64,000 bases of DNA from Clostridium sp. AM30-24 (GTDB taxonomy: Bacteria > Bacillota > Clostridia > Lachnospirales > Lachnospiraceae), in the NCBI RefSeq assembly GCF_003480435.1, contig NZ_QUJB01000006.1, positions 1 to 64,000 of the forward strand, read 5' to 3'. Position numbers and translations under genes: made by a program. The notes below the pieces were generated by a model. That model was given only the letters and a program-made list of their open reading frames with translations. It was not told where the DNA came from and did not search any database. The first letter of the stretch is position 1; the number at the start of each line of letters is the position of its first letter. Positions 18,159-28,115 of the stretch are shown one piece after another.

Positions 18159-18869
18159 TTAGTTCTCACCTCCGAGGAATTCCCTTCCGAATTCCGATTT
18201 CTTATACTCTTCCACGGTTCCGTAAAACTGGACCGTCTGTTTCAACTGTAAGATCTTATTGGCCTGTGTCACGATATTTCCGATATCATGGGAGACCATA
18301 AGGACTGCCACCTTCTCATCCCGGTTTAAATGACGGATCACTGTGTAGAAGTCCTGAGTGGATGCCGGATCGAGACCGGTGATCGGCTCGTCCAGGATCA
18401 GGAGTTTATCTGTAGCGCAGAGCGCCCTCGCGATCAGCGCGCGCTGCTTCTGTCCGCCGGAGAGATCCCGGTAACAGCTCTTCCTGAGATCTGTGATCCC
18501 AAGCTTTTCCATGTTTACCGCTGCGATCTTCCGCTCTTCTATGGAGTAAAACGGACGGTTTCCACGCTTACCGAGACAGCCGGAAATTACAACCTCCTGG
18601 ACTGTCGCCGGAAAGTCTTTCTGGGCCGGAGTCTGCTGCGGGAGATAACCGATCCCGGACCGTTTTAATTCGTCTGCCATCGTCAGTACACCGCCGGTAG
18701 GCTTTATCAGCCCCAGAAGCCCCTTCATCAGGGTACTCTTTCCGGATCCGTTCTCACCGACAATGCAGAGGTAATCTCCAGAAACGATCTCCATGGACAC
18801 GTCCTTCACCACGTCATAGTTTTCATATCCAAAATCCACATGTTCACATTTTAATAATGGCTGGTTCAT
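18159..18869 (-). CDS. znuC: Zinc ABC transporter ATPase ZnuC
   Basis: A 236-residue ABC ATPase. Walker A is GENGSGKST, the signature is LSGGQKQR, and Walker B is LLILDEP. The start overlaps the znuA stop by four bases (ATGA). It energises zinc import with ZnuB. Confidence 0.92.
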   Translation of the reverse strand: MNQPLLKCEHVDFGYENYDVVKDVSMEIVSGDYLCIVGENGSGKSTLMKGLLGLIKPTGGVLTMADELKRSGIGYLPQQTPAQKDFPATVQEVVISGCLGKRGNRPFYSIEERKIAAVNMEKLGITDLRKSCYRDLSGGQKQRALIARALCATDKLLILDEPITGLDPASTQDFYTVIRHLNRDEKVAVLMVSHDIGNIVTQANKILQLKQTVQFYGTVEEYKKSEFGREFLGGEN

Positions 18870-20017
18870 CGATAAAGTCCTTCCCGTAAATTGACAACAT
18901 TCTGTTCCATCAGCTCCAGATAGGTGACGCCGTTATCAAACTCTCTTCTCGTCACGTTGTGGCAGGAGTGGAATAACAGCGGTTTCGCGCCAGTCTCCTC
19001 GCTGATGATTTCCGCCACCCGGTGGCTGGAAAGTTCCAGATAGTAGACCGCCGGGATCTGTTCCTCCCGTACTTTGTCGATCAGGTAGGCGATGGTCTTG
19101 GCGCTTGGCTCCGTGTCGGAGGAGCAGCCGGAGAACGCCGCCCGGTAGCGGAGTCCGTAGGTGTCAGCAAAGTAGCGGAGTGGGAATTTGTCTGCCATGA
19201 CAATGAGATCCAGATCCGCACCGGTCACCACCTCGCGAAACTCCCGGTCAAGGTTTTTGAGCTTTCCAATATAATCCTCAGCGTTTGCCGTAAACGTATC
19301 TGCATCCGCCGGGTCCATCTCTTCAAGCGTGTCCGCGATCACCTGAGTGATCTTCATGGCATTCACCGGGGATGTCCAGATGTGCTCGTCATATTCGATC
19401 TCGTAATCCGCGTCGTCATCATCGTGCGTATGTGTGTGATCTTCCGCGTCATAATCATGTTCATCATCCGTGTGGTCGTGATCTTCCGCGTCATGATCAT
19501 GTTCATCATCCGTGTGGTCGTGATCTTCCGCCGCGTGATCATGATCATTGTCAGCTGCATGGACATGGTGGTGTTCCTCACCGCTATCTTCCATACCTTC
19601 CACGACTTCCTCCTCCACGATATCCACATAGTCCATCATCGTTATCACCTTGAGGCTCTCGGAATCCAGCGATGATACGACCTGACTCACCCACTGCTCC
19701 ATGGCACCGCCATTGCAGATCAGAAGATCTGCGTTCTGGATCAGGCGGATATCCGCCGGTGTCGGCTCGAAGGAGTGGCTGTCCTGCCCCGCCGGGATCA
19801 CCATGGAAAGGTCTACCTTATCTCCTGCGATCTGTCTTGTGAAATCATAGTATGGAAACAGGGTCGTCACAACCTTAAGCTTCCCGTCATCCGGAGTTCC
19901 CACATCTCCGTGTGTGTCTCCTGTGAGGGAACAGCCCGTCAGGGACGCAAAAAGAAACATCGCTGCGATGAGCCATGCTTCTATCTTTTTTCCTCTTGTT
20001 TTTCTAAAATCTTTCAA
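18866..20017 (-). CDS. znuA: Zinc-binding lipoprotein ZnuA with a His-rich repeat loop
   Basis: A 383-residue cluster A-I binding protein. The lipobox is LTGC. HSFEPTPADIRLI and the later DEHIWTSP are the usual metal-site segments. A His/Asp loop is built of 14-residue tandem repeats (DHDHTDDEHDHDAE type), as in zinc-specific ZnuA proteins. I choose a TTG start at 20017 because GGAGGAA lies 6 bases upstream and the signal peptide begins just after; the longer frame from 20071 adds 18 unlikely residues. First gene of the zinc operon. I did not find a convincing Zur box. Confidence 0.85.
   Translation of the reverse strand: MKDFRKTRGKKIEAWLIAAMFLFASLTGCSLTGDTHGDVGTPDDGKLKVVTTLFPYYDFTRQIAGDKVDLSMVIPAGQDSHSFEPTPADIRLIQNADLLICNGGAMEQWVSQVVSSLDSESLKVITMMDYVDIVEEEVVEGMEDSGEEHHHVHAADNDHDHAAEDHDHTDDEHDHDAEDHDHTDDEHDYDAEDHTHTHDDDDADYEIEYDEHIWTSPVNAMKITQVIADTLEEMDPADADTFTANAEDYIGKLKNLDREFREVVTGADLDLIVMADKFPLRYFADTYGLRYRAAFSGCSSDTEPSAKTIAYLIDKVREEQIPAVYYLELSSHRVAEIISEETGAKPLLFHSCHNVTRREFDNGVTYLELMEQNVVNLREGLYR
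19437..19530. repeat. 42-bp tandem repeat inside znuA
   Basis: Two complete 42-bp units (19437-19478 and 19479-19520) differ at one base, and a third partial unit follows. They encode the 14-residue His/Asp repeats of ZnuA. Copy number could vary by slippage without a frameshift because the unit is a multiple of three. Confidence 0.85.
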
Positions 20018-20156
20018 TCTATTTCCTCCGGTATCTAACGTGCAGACTGATATTCTAAGCATGGCCCGCACAAGGTCCGAATTTTCATGTTACGGTCTTT
20101 TATTTTTTATGACCCATTGATAAGCCATGCCGTATCTACACAGGCCTGTCAAACAG

Positions 20157-20816
20157 CTATCTTTCAATCTCAGTTAAGATATCCAACGGTTTCTCCAGCA
20201 GAAATTCCGGATGAAACGCTGCAAGCTCCTCCCGGCCCCTGAAGCCCCAGAGGACTCCCACCGTCGTCATCTTCGCGTTCTTTCCGGTCTTCATATCCGT
20301 ATTCGTATCCCCAAAATACAGACACTCGGACGGATCTGCGCCACAGATCTTAGCTGCTTTTAATGCCCCTGACGGATCCGGCTTCTTCGGAACGCCCTCC
20401 TGTTCCCCGATCACCGTATCAAAATATCCTGCTCCGAATACATACTCCACCGTCTTTTTCGCCTGTGCGTCCGGTTTGTTGGATACAACAGCGATCTTTA
20501 AGCCCAGCTCTTTTGCCTTTGCGGTGAGCTTTAGGATCCCATCGTAGGGATGCATCTCATAATTGCAGTATTTCCCGAAAATCTCCATATATACAGGAAG
20601 GATCGCCTCGTAGTGCTCCTCACCCGTATCCCCGCAGGCTGCAAGGGAGCGCCTCATCTGCATCTTATATCCGTCTCCAACGATGGTCATCATCTGCTCC
20701 TCCGTCAAGGGGCCGAGACCAAATTTTTCCAGAGAAAGGTTCGTACAGTAGGTCAGCGCATGGATCGAATTTACCAGTGTTCCGTCCAGGTCAAAGATCA
20801 GACACTTATATTTCAT
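20157..20816 (-). CDS. HAD-family phosphatase (phosphoglycolate phosphatase-like)
   Basis: A 219-residue HAD hydrolase of the Gph type. Motif I is FDLDGTLVNS, motif II VVSNKP, motif III lysine in PKKPDPSG, and motif IV GDTNTDMKTG. A helical cap domain lies between motifs I and II. The start MKYKCLIF has a GGAGGC site. It is a stand-alone gene. The substrate is not determinable; annotation as Gph is by similarity only. Confidence 0.82.
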   Translation of the reverse strand: MKYKCLIFDLDGTLVNSIHALTYCTNLSLEKFGLGPLTEEQMMTIVGDGYKMQMRRSLAACGDTGEEHYEAILPVYMEIFGKYCNYEMHPYDGILKLTAKAKELGLKIAVVSNKPDAQAKKTVEYVFGAGYFDTVIGEQEGVPKKPDPSGALKAAKICGADPSECLYFGDTNTDMKTGKNAKMTTVGVLWGFRGREELAAFHPEFLLEKPLDILTEIER

Positions 20817-20994
20817 ATCTGCCTCCGTTAAAGCAAGCATAAATATTAAAAACTGTGCCACTCATTTTATCACACTCAAAAAAAAATGACAATACTTTTC
20901 TGTACATACAGTCCCGTCAAATATTCCCTGGTCTTTCATTCCTGACAATTTTACCGTTTTGCCATATTTTTCCTCAAATTCCATAGAAATTTTA

Positions 20995-21023
20995 TTGACT
21001 CTTTTCCATTTCCATATTAGGAT
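20995..21023 (+). promoter_or_regulatory. Promoter of the wall-repeat protein
   Basis: TTGACT (20995-21000) and TAGGAT (21018-21023) are 17 bases apart, followed by a roughly 75-base leader and an AGGAGG ribosome site. Confidence 0.65.
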
Positions 21024-21105
21024 ATATCTATATGAAAAGGACAGATCTGCATATATTTTATGTGTATGTTTGTACTAAAAAACGAAATCCCAGGAGGCAT
21101 GTTTT

Positions 21106-21588
21106 ATGAAAAAAATTTGTATCGCAGCTCTCGCTGCAACACTGGCTCTCGGAACCATGATCACAGCACAGGCTGCTGAAACACCAAATGAAACAACGGT
21201 TTCTGCCAAGTATCAGCGCAGCACAAACGGCGGACGCCGCCGCGGCTTAAAATCTCCGGCAGGCGGTGCCTGGGAGAAGCTTTCTGACGGTACATACAAA
21301 TACCACTTTGCAGAAGGTCTCGAAGCTACTGATTACTGGCTGGAGATCGACGGAACCTGGTACTATTTTGGTCATGACAACATCATGCAGACCGGCTGGG
21401 TCAAGGACGACGGCAACTGGTACTACATGGATCTTAAGACCGGTGCTCTCTTTACCGGATGGCACGAGATCAACGGCAAATGGTACTACTTCCACGAGGA
21501 AGGCGACGGATTCAAGGGCACTCTCATGGTAAACTGCGTGACTCCGGACGGATACACCGTTGATGTGAACGGCGCGCTTGTAGAATAA
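21106..21588 (+). CDS. Secreted protein with choline-binding-type wall repeats
   Basis: 160 residues: a clear signal peptide (cleavage after AQAAE), a basic segment (NGGRRRG) and then three to four aromatic wall-binding repeats (GTWYYFG, GNWYYMDL, GKWYYFHEE). No catalytic domain is present, so it probably acts as a wall-bound surface or adhesion protein. It has its own promoter and terminator. Confidence 0.8.
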   Translation: MKKICIAALAATLALGTMITAQAAETPNETTVSAKYQRSTNGGRRRGLKSPAGGAWEKLSDGTYKYHFAEGLEATDYWLEIDGTWYYFGHDNIMQTGWVKDDGNWYYMDLKTGALFTGWHEINGKWYYFHEEGDGFKGTLMVNCVTPDGYTVDVNGALVE

Positions 21589-21616
21589 TTACACAGGAGC
21601 ATCTATCTGAATATAA

Positions 21617-21660
21617 AACTCCCCGCAGGATCACACTCCATGTCCTGTGGGGAGTTTTTC
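21617..21660. terminator. Bidirectional terminator
   Basis: The stem AACTCCCCGCAGGA/TCCTGTGGGGAGTT has a T-run on each strand and lies between convergent genes. Confidence 0.88.
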
Positions 21661-21661
21661 T

Positions 21662-22873
21662 TTATTCATACCGCAACGCGTCGATCGGATCTGCCTTTGC
21701 AGCTTTCGATGCCGGATAGATTCCAAAGAAAATTCCGACCACAGCTGAAAAAGATACCGCAAGAATAATGATCCCCGGCTTGATCACCACGGGAAGTCCA
21801 AGTGCCGCACCGCCCGCTGTCACGAGACTCACGGCGAGCAGAACTCCGATGATTCCGCCCAGAGCGGACAGGATCGCAGACTCTGTGAGAAACTGGATCA
21901 GGACATCTCTGGTCCTCGCGCCAAGCGCCTTTCTGATACCGATCTCTCTTGTTCTCTCTGTGACGGACACCAGCATGATATTCATGATTCCGATACCACC
22001 GACGAGCAGGGAGATCGCGGCGATTCCTCCGACAGCCGCGGAAAGTCCGCCCATGAGGCTGTCGATACTTCCCATCTCGTCCGCTACCGTGCTCGTATAG
22101 AAATCGTCAGCCTTCCTGTCCTTTAATTTTCCCAGATATGCCGTCAGCCTGGACATGAAATCCACCATGTCCGTTCCGTCCTTCGCGTAGAGACGGCAAT
22201 AAAAGAACTGATCATTTGGCCACGTGAGCAGTGTGTACGGGATATATGCGGATCCTGTGTCACTGAAACCACCCATCAGGAGCTTCTGAAAAGCGCTCAT
22301 TTCCTTTTTATAGACGCCGACTACTGTGTAGATATCCGTATCTCCGTAGACAGTCGTCCGGAATGTCTTTCCGACCGCGTTCTCCGTCCCGAAAAGCTTT
22401 CTGGCACTCTCTGCCTCTATCACCACGTTTTTCTTCCGCCCAAGGATATCCCCCTCGTTTAAATAACGTCCGGAGACCATGGTCACCGGCTGCACATCGT
22501 TATAGCTCCAGTCGATCCCCTGAAGATCGAATTTCATATTCGTCCGTCCTGCAAGGATATTCGCGTTCGTGCTGGCATAGCTGTCGATGTAGGCGATCTC
22601 ATCTCCGAAAACCTCACGGATCTTATCCAATTCATCCAGAGTAAAATAATCACTGTCCCGAACGTCCTCTACATTGTAACCGATGGACACCACAGCCTGA
22701 GTCGCCCCGGCATCCTTATAGAGGTCGGAAAACAGGCTGCGCATGGTATCACCGATGGAGACGATCGAAATGACAGAGCCAATTCCGATGATAATACCGA
22801 GCATTGTCAGAAAGGACCGCATTTTGTTGGCCCGGATGGCATGGAAGGCCATGATCATATTCTCCCCAAACAT
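21662..22873 (-). CDS. MacB-type ABC permease
   Basis: A 403-residue FtsX-like permease: one N-terminal membrane segment, a large extracellular MacB_PCD domain (to about residue 260) and three C-terminal segments (the last with GIFFGIYPASKAAKADPIDALRYE). It overlaps the ATPase gene by 19 bases. With the ATPase and the MacA-like protein it forms a tripartite-style exporter, probably for peptides, antibiotics or lipoproteins. No self-resistance or bacteriocin gene is nearby. Confidence 0.88.
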   Translation of the reverse strand: MFGENMIMAFHAIRANKMRSFLTMLGIIIGIGSVISIVSIGDTMRSLFSDLYKDAGATQAVVSIGYNVEDVRDSDYFTLDELDKIREVFGDEIAYIDSYASTNANILAGRTNMKFDLQGIDWSYNDVQPVTMVSGRYLNEGDILGRKKNVVIEAESARKLFGTENAVGKTFRTTVYGDTDIYTVVGVYKKEMSAFQKLLMGGFSDTGSAYIPYTLLTWPNDQFFYCRLYAKDGTDMVDFMSRLTAYLGKLKDRKADDFYTSTVADEMGSIDSLMGGLSAAVGGIAAISLLVGGIGIMNIMLVSVTERTREIGIRKALGARTRDVLIQFLTESAILSALGGIIGVLLAVSLVTAGGAALGLPVVIKPGIIILAVSFSAVVGIFFGIYPASKAAKADPIDALRYE

Positions 22874-23691
22874 CCACTCACCCCGCTTTCTGTTTCTACG
22901 GCTTTGCCAAAGTATCTGTAAAGGCCCTTCATGTGGATCTTGCCGCTTCCTTTTGTCGGGCTTTTATTGAGCTCATCCTTTACGATCTGACCATCCGAGA
23001 AGTGGATGATCCGGTCTGTGAAAGCCGCAATGTTTTCTTCATGAGTGACAACGATCACCGTGGCCCCCGCCTTGTGAAGCTCCGAGAATATCTCCATGAT
23101 CTCGATGGAGGCCGCTGTGTCAAGGTTTCCGGTCGGTTCATCTGCCAGGATCAGCGGCGGCTCGTTCGCCAGGGCTCTCGCGATAGCTACGCGCTGTCTC
23201 TGTCCGCCGGACATCTCATTCGGCATATGACCTGCGCGTTCCGCAAGTCCCACACATTCTAAAAGTTCCATGGCTCGCTCTGTCCGTTTTTTCTTTGGGA
23301 TCCTCGCGTAAGTCATGGGAAGTTCCACATTCTTTAGCGCAGATGTCCTGGAGATCAGATTGAAGGACTGGAACACAAAACCGATCTTCTTATTTCTCAC
23401 TGCCGAGAGCTCGTCCGGAGACAGGGCGGCCGTGTCGATCCCGTCGAGGTAATAATGCCCTAATGACGGACGGTCCAGACAGCCTAAAATATTCATCAGC
23501 GTGGATTTTCCGGAACCGGAATGTCCCATGACTGCCACGAATTCGCCGCGACGGATCGTCAGGTCGATCTTTTTTAAACCGAGGACACGGATTGCTCCGG
23601 TATCGTAGATCTTTACGAGGTTTTCCAGCCGGATCAGCTCATCGGTCACGTTTTCTGTCAGATAGCGGAACTCTGTCATTTTCTTAAACAT
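22855..23691 (-). CDS. MacB/LolD-type ABC ATPase
   Basis: A 278-residue ABC ATPase with Walker [10 protein letters not shown], signature MSGGQRQR and Walker [13 protein letters not shown]. The C-terminal about 40 residues beyond the domain are unusual and rich in Gly/Lys. It has an AGGGGG site and starts three bases after the adaptor stop. Confidence 0.9.
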   Translation of the reverse strand: MFKKMTEFRYLTENVTDELIRLENLVKIYDTGAIRVLGLKKIDLTIRRGEFVAVMGHSGSGKSTLMNILGCLDRPSLGHYYLDGIDTAALSPDELSAVRNKKIGFVFQSFNLISRTSALKNVELPMTYARIPKKKRTERAMELLECVGLAERAGHMPNEMSGGQRQRVAIARALANEPPLILADEPTGNLDTAASIEIMEIFSELHKAGATVIVVTHEENIAAFTDRIIHFSDGQIVKDELNKSPTKGSGKIHMKGLYRYFGKAVETESGVSGCLGRI

Positions 23692-23694
23692 AGG

Positions 23695-25008
23695 TTATTC
23701 CCCCTGTCCGACGGATGAGGTGACTGCCATTCCTTCTGCGTACTGCTCTCCCGGGGACGCGATGAGAACGGAGGTTTCGTCGAGAGTTTTTCCGTCTGCC
23801 GGTATGATCTCCATATCCACATCTCCTTCCACACCGATATCTACCGGAATCCAGGAGACGGCTCCGTCAGTGATCTCCTGAATATAGTTATTTCCGTCTT
23901 TTTCAAACACTGCAGAGACAGGCACTGTGAGGGCGTCTTCTGACTCTTCTAAAATGATGGACGCCCGCGCTGTGATCCCAGCGATAAGTTTTGTGTTGTT
24001 GTCCGTGATCTGGATTTTTGTCGGGATCACCCGTTCGCTGGAACCGCCGCCCTTTTCTTCTCCGGTCGGTGAGATGGATGCAACTTTTCCGTAAACGGGT
24101 TCTCCATTCAGGATATCCGCGGTGATCTCGGCTTCCTGTCCGACTTCAACTTTTCCGATGGAATATTCGCTGACTTTGATCTCTAATTCCAGATTATCAA
24201 GGTTTTCGATCACGAAGAGCGGGGCGTCGTTTTCCATTTTATCCGCAAAGCGGCCGACTTTTGTGTTGACGCGGACGACCGTGCCGTCGATAGGGGCTTT
24301 CAGGACGGTGTTGTCTAACTGTTCTTTGGCTTTTTCGTAATCAAATTTTGCTTTTTCAATCTGGAGACGATAGGAATCATCCGCAACAGCGGATCCGTTT
24401 TTTACGGTATATGCATCTTTTTCCCGCTCCGCATCATGGAGACCGTTCTCGGCGGTCTCGAGGTCCACCAGTGGGACGCTGCCGCCGTCGTAGAGGGCCT
24501 TTGTGCGGTTATAGTTGTCCTGGGCAGTCTTTAAGTCCTGAACCGCTTTGGCATATCCGTTTCTTGCTTCTTTATTCTTTTCATTGCAGGTGCTGACCGC
24601 GAGGTCATAATCGTTTCTGGCAATCTCTGCTTCCCTTTTTACATCGGAGTCGTCAAGGACGGCAAGGGTCTGGCCTTTTATAACTTTATCTCCTTCTTTA
24701 ACGGGAATCTCTAAAATCTCGGCGTGAAGGTTTGATACTACGTCCACGCTGTCGGTTCCGGATACGGGTCCGGTGACCGTGAGGCGGTTCTGGATCGTTT
24801 TTCGTACCGGTCTCACGGTGTCCACCACCGGAATCATGTCTGTTCCTCCGTTGAAAAGTTTCATTCCCGCGATTCCGAGGATAGCCAAAGCGGCAACAGC
24901 AACCAGGATCTTCTTTTTATGGGTTTTCTTCTTCTCTTCTTTTCCGGTTAACAGGGCCTCCAGCTCTTTGTCAAATTCTTCCGGTGAAATTCTTTCTTCG
25001 CTGCTCAT
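23695..25008 (-). CDS. MacA-like membrane fusion (HlyD-family) protein
   Basis: A 437-residue single-span protein with a cytoplasmic head, a membrane segment at about residues 33-50, a biotinyl-lipoyl-like hairpin (IPVKEGDKVIKGQTLAVLDD), a coiled coil of about 100 residues and a beta-barrel domain. It would couple the MacB permease to extracellular release. An extended -10 (TGCTATACT, 25062-25070) and a GGAGG site precede it. First gene of the exporter operon. Confidence 0.88.
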   Translation of the reverse strand: MSSEERISPEEFDKELEALLTGKEEKKKTHKKKILVAVAALAILGIAGMKLFNGGTDMIPVVDTVRPVRKTIQNRLTVTGPVSGTDSVDVVSNLHAEILEIPVKEGDKVIKGQTLAVLDDSDVKREAEIARNDYDLAVSTCNEKNKEARNGYAKAVQDLKTAQDNYNRTKALYDGGSVPLVDLETAENGLHDAEREKDAYTVKNGSAVADDSYRLQIEKAKFDYEKAKEQLDNTVLKAPIDGTVVRVNTKVGRFADKMENDAPLFVIENLDNLELEIKVSEYSIGKVEVGQEAEITADILNGEPVYGKVASISPTGEEKGGGSSERVIPTKIQITDNNTKLIAGITARASIILEESEDALTVPVSAVFEKDGNNYIQEITDGAVSWIPVDIGVEGDVDMEIIPADGKTLDETSVLIASPGEQYAEGMAVTSSVGQGE

Positions 25009-25262
25009 ATTTTCCTCCCAGAGTTCTGTCTGTCAAATGTGTGTGTTTAACGCTGAAATTCAGTATAGCATGAAAACATTTCTATCATAGGTCTTTTATC
25101 TGTTGGTTTTCTTGCGAAATTCTTACGGTTTTGGGTGGGGGGTACGTGAAGACTGGTCTGCGCTGTGCTATGAGGTATGGCTGTGTTGTTGTTTTTTACG
25201 GTTGGTTCACGGATAAAAGGGTTTTACATATTTTATAGTAAGTACTTTTGAGTGAGGTGTCC

Positions 25263-26066
25263 ATGACTCCGAAGTTAGAAGTTAAAGGGGTGGATTACTC
25301 CTACCACACGTTGGAGGGAGAGACGAAGGCCCTTTCTGATATATCGTTTCACGTCAATTCCGGCGAGTTTCTTTGTATTGTCGGGCCATCCGGGTGCGGG
25401 AAGTCTACACTGCTTTCTCTGCTTTCCGGACTTTTAGTCCCTGAAAAGGGGAAGATTCTTTTCGATGGGACTCCGGTCGCGAGGGGAGTTTCCGGGGTCG
25501 GGTACATGCTGCAGAGGGATCATCTGTTGGAGTGGCGGACGGTCCTCTCGAATGTTTCTCTGGGACTTGAGGTGCGGAGAAAGTGTGATCCTGAGCATTT
25601 GAGCCGGGTAAAAGAGCTTCTGGACTCCTACGGACTCCGGTCTTTCTATGATGCACATCCCTCGGAGCTTTCCGGTGGGATGCGGCAGCGGGCCGCGTTG
25701 ATCCGGACTCTTGCATTAGAACCGGACCTTCTGCTGCTTGACGAACCGTTTTCTGCTCTGGATTATCAGACAAGGCTCTCGGTCTGTGATGACATCAGTT
25801 CGATCATCCGAAGCCGTAGGAAGACGGCGATTCTGATCACCCATGATCTTTCTGAAGCGGTAAGTACGGCGGATCGGATCCTGGTTCTGACCAGCAGGCC
25901 TGGGACGATCAAAGGAGAACTTGTGATACAGTTTCCGAACCATGAAACGAGTCCTTTGAAACGGCGGAATTATTCGGAGTTTTCCTCTTATTTCAATGAA
26001 TTATGGAAGATTCTTGGGAATAGGGATGCTGTCAATGTTGGAGGTGATCCGGATGAAATTTCATAA
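25263..26066 (+). CDS. ABC ATPase, SsuB/TauB type
   Basis: A 267-residue ATPase of the nitrate/sulfonate/taurine type. Walker A is GPSGCGKST, the signature LSGGMRQR, Walker B LLLLDEPFSALD. The ATG at 25263 has GTGAGG just upstream, which is better than the TTG at 25248. It overlaps the permease start by 14 bases. No binding protein is beside it; the one at 10733 is the only candidate in the window. Confidence 0.88.
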   Translation: MTPKLEVKGVDYSYHTLEGETKALSDISFHVNSGEFLCIVGPSGCGKSTLLSLLSGLLVPEKGKILFDGTPVARGVSGVGYMLQRDHLLEWRTVLSNVSLGLEVRRKCDPEHLSRVKELLDSYGLRSFYDAHPSELSGGMRQRAALIRTLALEPDLLLLDEPFSALDYQTRLSVCDDISSIIRSRRKTAILITHDLSEAVSTADRILVLTSRPGTIKGELVIQFPNHETSPLKRRNYSEFSSYFNELWKILGNRDAVNVGGDPDEIS

Positions 26067-26907
26067 TGTCACTTCTTTTATTTTGCACAGACACCGGGCT
26101 GTGATCCCGGCGGCAGATCTTACGTTTTCCTCTGCCCAGTGCCGGTATCTGGAACAGGAACGGCGGATCCACAGACAGATCTTTTTCTGCCGGGTCTTAT
26201 TTCTGGTTCTGTTTTTGTTTTTCTGGGAGATAGGCGCAAGGCTCGGGATCTTAAACGATTTTATTTTCAGTTCCCCGTCCCGTGTACTCTCCTGTTTTCT
26301 TTCCATGGCAGCAGACCGGACGATCTTTTATCACATGGGAATCACGATTCTGGAGACACTTTTCAGCTTTTTCCTTGTGACAGGAATCGGGATCTTCGGC
26401 GCTGTGGCTCTCTGGTCCAGCCGGCGGCTTGCGAAGATCTTAGAGCCCTATCTTGTGATGCTGAACAGTCTGCCGAAGTCCGCTCTCGCTCCTGTGCTCA
26501 TCGTGTGGCTGGGCAACAACATGAAAACGATCATCACGGCGGCAGTCTCCGTGGCGGTATTCGGCTCGATCTTAACGCTCTACAATGGCTTTCTCTCCAT
26601 GGATCCGGACCAGATCCGGCTGATCTATACGCTGGGCGGAAAGCGGAAGGATGTCCTCACAAAGATCCTGCTGCCCGGCTCCGTTCCGCTCATCATCAGC
26701 AACATGAAGGTCAACATCGGTCTCTGTCTCGTGGGTGTCATCATCGGCGAGTTTCTCTCCGCCCAGGCAGGCCTCGGTTTTCTCATCATCTACGGCAGCC
26801 AGGTCTTTAAATTAGACCTCGTGATCATGTCCATCGTGATCCTCTGTATCCTGTCTGCGATCCTGTATCAGGCAGTAACGGTGCTGGAGAAGAGGTGCGG
26901 GCGGTAA
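26053..26907 (+). CDS. ABC permease, SsuC/TauC type
   Basis: A 284-residue inner-membrane permease (BPD_transp_1) with about six membrane segments and the EAA-like loop YTLGGKRKDVLTKILLPGSV. The start MKFHN was chosen for its GGAGGTG site six bases upstream; a longer frame opens at 25996. It pairs with the overlapping ATPase gene. Confidence 0.88.
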   Translation: MKFHNVTSFILHRHRAVIPAADLTFSSAQCRYLEQERRIHRQIFFCRVLFLVLFLFFWEIGARLGILNDFIFSSPSRVLSCFLSMAADRTIFYHMGITILETLFSFFLVTGIGIFGAVALWSSRRLAKILEPYLVMLNSLPKSALAPVLIVWLGNNMKTIITAAVSVAVFGSILTLYNGFLSMDPDQIRLIYTLGGKRKDVLTKILLPGSVPLIISNMKVNIGLCLVGVIIGEFLSAQAGLGFLIIYGSQVFKLDLVIMSIVILCILSAILYQAVTVLEKRCGR

Positions 26908-26954
26908 ATGCGCCTGCAGAATCTGACATAGGTAGATTTTTTCGGGAGGATGAC

Positions 26955-27003
26955 AAAATCCCCAGAAAACACCATCTCAAAATATGAGGCATGTCTTCTG
27001 GGG
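26955..27003 (-). terminator. Terminator of the YitT-like gene
   Basis: On the minus strand CCCCAGAAGACA pairs with TGTTTTCTGGGG and is followed by ATTTTG, shortly after the stop codon. Confidence 0.65.
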
Positions 27004-27023
27004 AATATCTTTTGATTTGCAGA

Positions 27024-27923
27024 TCAGTCCAGAGACTCTCTGTAAAATCCGCCGTAGAAATTTTCTGTTTTGAACACATTGATGATCACATGATCATCCA
27101 CCTCCTGGATCAGCTGGACGATATCGTTGATCTCATAGGAGGAGATCACGGTGTGGAGCAGGGACATCTTTTTGTGGCTGTATCCGCCGACGGCATCCAC
27201 ACAGGAGATCCCGTGATGGTACTTGCTGACATAAGTCTTCATGATCTCTTCCGCTTTGCAGGTTGTGATCTGTAAGGTCACACGGTCATAGCGATGATGG
27301 AAGGTGGAGATCATCTTTGTGGAGATAAACTGGAACAGAATGGAATATCCTGCGTACTCCCATCCGAACATGTGTCCGAAGATCACGAGGATGCACACAT
27401 TTCCCATAAACACGTAGTTCCAGATGGACTTTCCGGTCTTATTGGAAACATAGAGGGCAATAAAGTCGGTACCGCCGGTGGACGCGTTTCCCTTTAAGGA
27501 GAGGACAACAGACAAACCGTAAAGCACACCTCCGAAGATCACGTTTAAGGTCAGATCATCAAATAACGGAGTGTAATGGCAGACTTTTAAGAAAAAGCTG
27601 GCGAAAAATACCTGCAGCAGGGAAAATACTGTGAATTTTACATTGATGCTGCGGCAGCACAGCAGGGCAACCGGCAGGTTCAAAACAACGAGCGCTAAGG
27701 ACGTTGACACAGAAAAACCGTACAGCTCCGCAATCCGGTCGATCAGGATCGCAAGACCTGTAAAGCCGCTGGACAAAAGTCCTGCCGGACGGATAAATGC
27801 CAGGATCACATAGGACTGCAAAAGGGCAGATGCCAGAACTGCCACGAAGGAAATCACACAGCGGACAATAAAGTTTTTCCGCAATTCACGTACCTTTTTG
27901 GTAACATCATTCCAGGAACTCAT
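27024..27923 (-). CDS. YitT-family membrane protein with DUF2179 domain
   Basis: A 299-residue protein: five to six membrane segments (YitT/DUF161) and a soluble C-terminal DUF2179 domain (from about YDRVTLQITTCKAEE). The conserved GNASTGGTDFIA loop is present. A longer frame reaches 28097, but the ATG at 27923 has an AAGGAG site and the extension is poorly conserved in type. The family's function is unknown; transport is suspected. Confidence 0.82.
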   Translation of the reverse strand: MSSWNDVTKKVRELRKNFIVRCVISFVAVLASALLQSYVILAFIRPAGLLSSGFTGLAILIDRIAELYGFSVSTSLALVVLNLPVALLCCRSINVKFTVFSLLQVFFASFFLKVCHYTPLFDDLTLNVIFGGVLYGLSVVLSLKGNASTGGTDFIALYVSNKTGKSIWNYVFMGNVCILVIFGHMFGWEYAGYSILFQFISTKMISTFHHRYDRVTLQITTCKAEEIMKTYVSKYHHGISCVDAVGGYSHKKMSLLHTVISSYEINDIVQLIQEVDDHVIINVFKTENFYGGFYRESLD

Positions 27924-28115
27924 AAGTGGGGTACTCCTTTTCATACTGTTTCTGTAATGATCCGGTATTGTCGAATTTGATTGATCAAATGATTTATTTT
28001 GCCGAATCATTCCATTGCTTTCTGATTCTTTGTCGTTTTGTATGGGGTGTTGGAAAAACGACCTTCCTAACTTTATCATGATTTTTTTTATTGTCAATCT
28101 GTCTCATAAAAAACG

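Noticed and set aside
20018-20156. Zur box upstream of znuA
   Set aside because: A short GGTC...GACC dyad is present, but it does not resemble a Zur or AdcR consensus and I would not call it.
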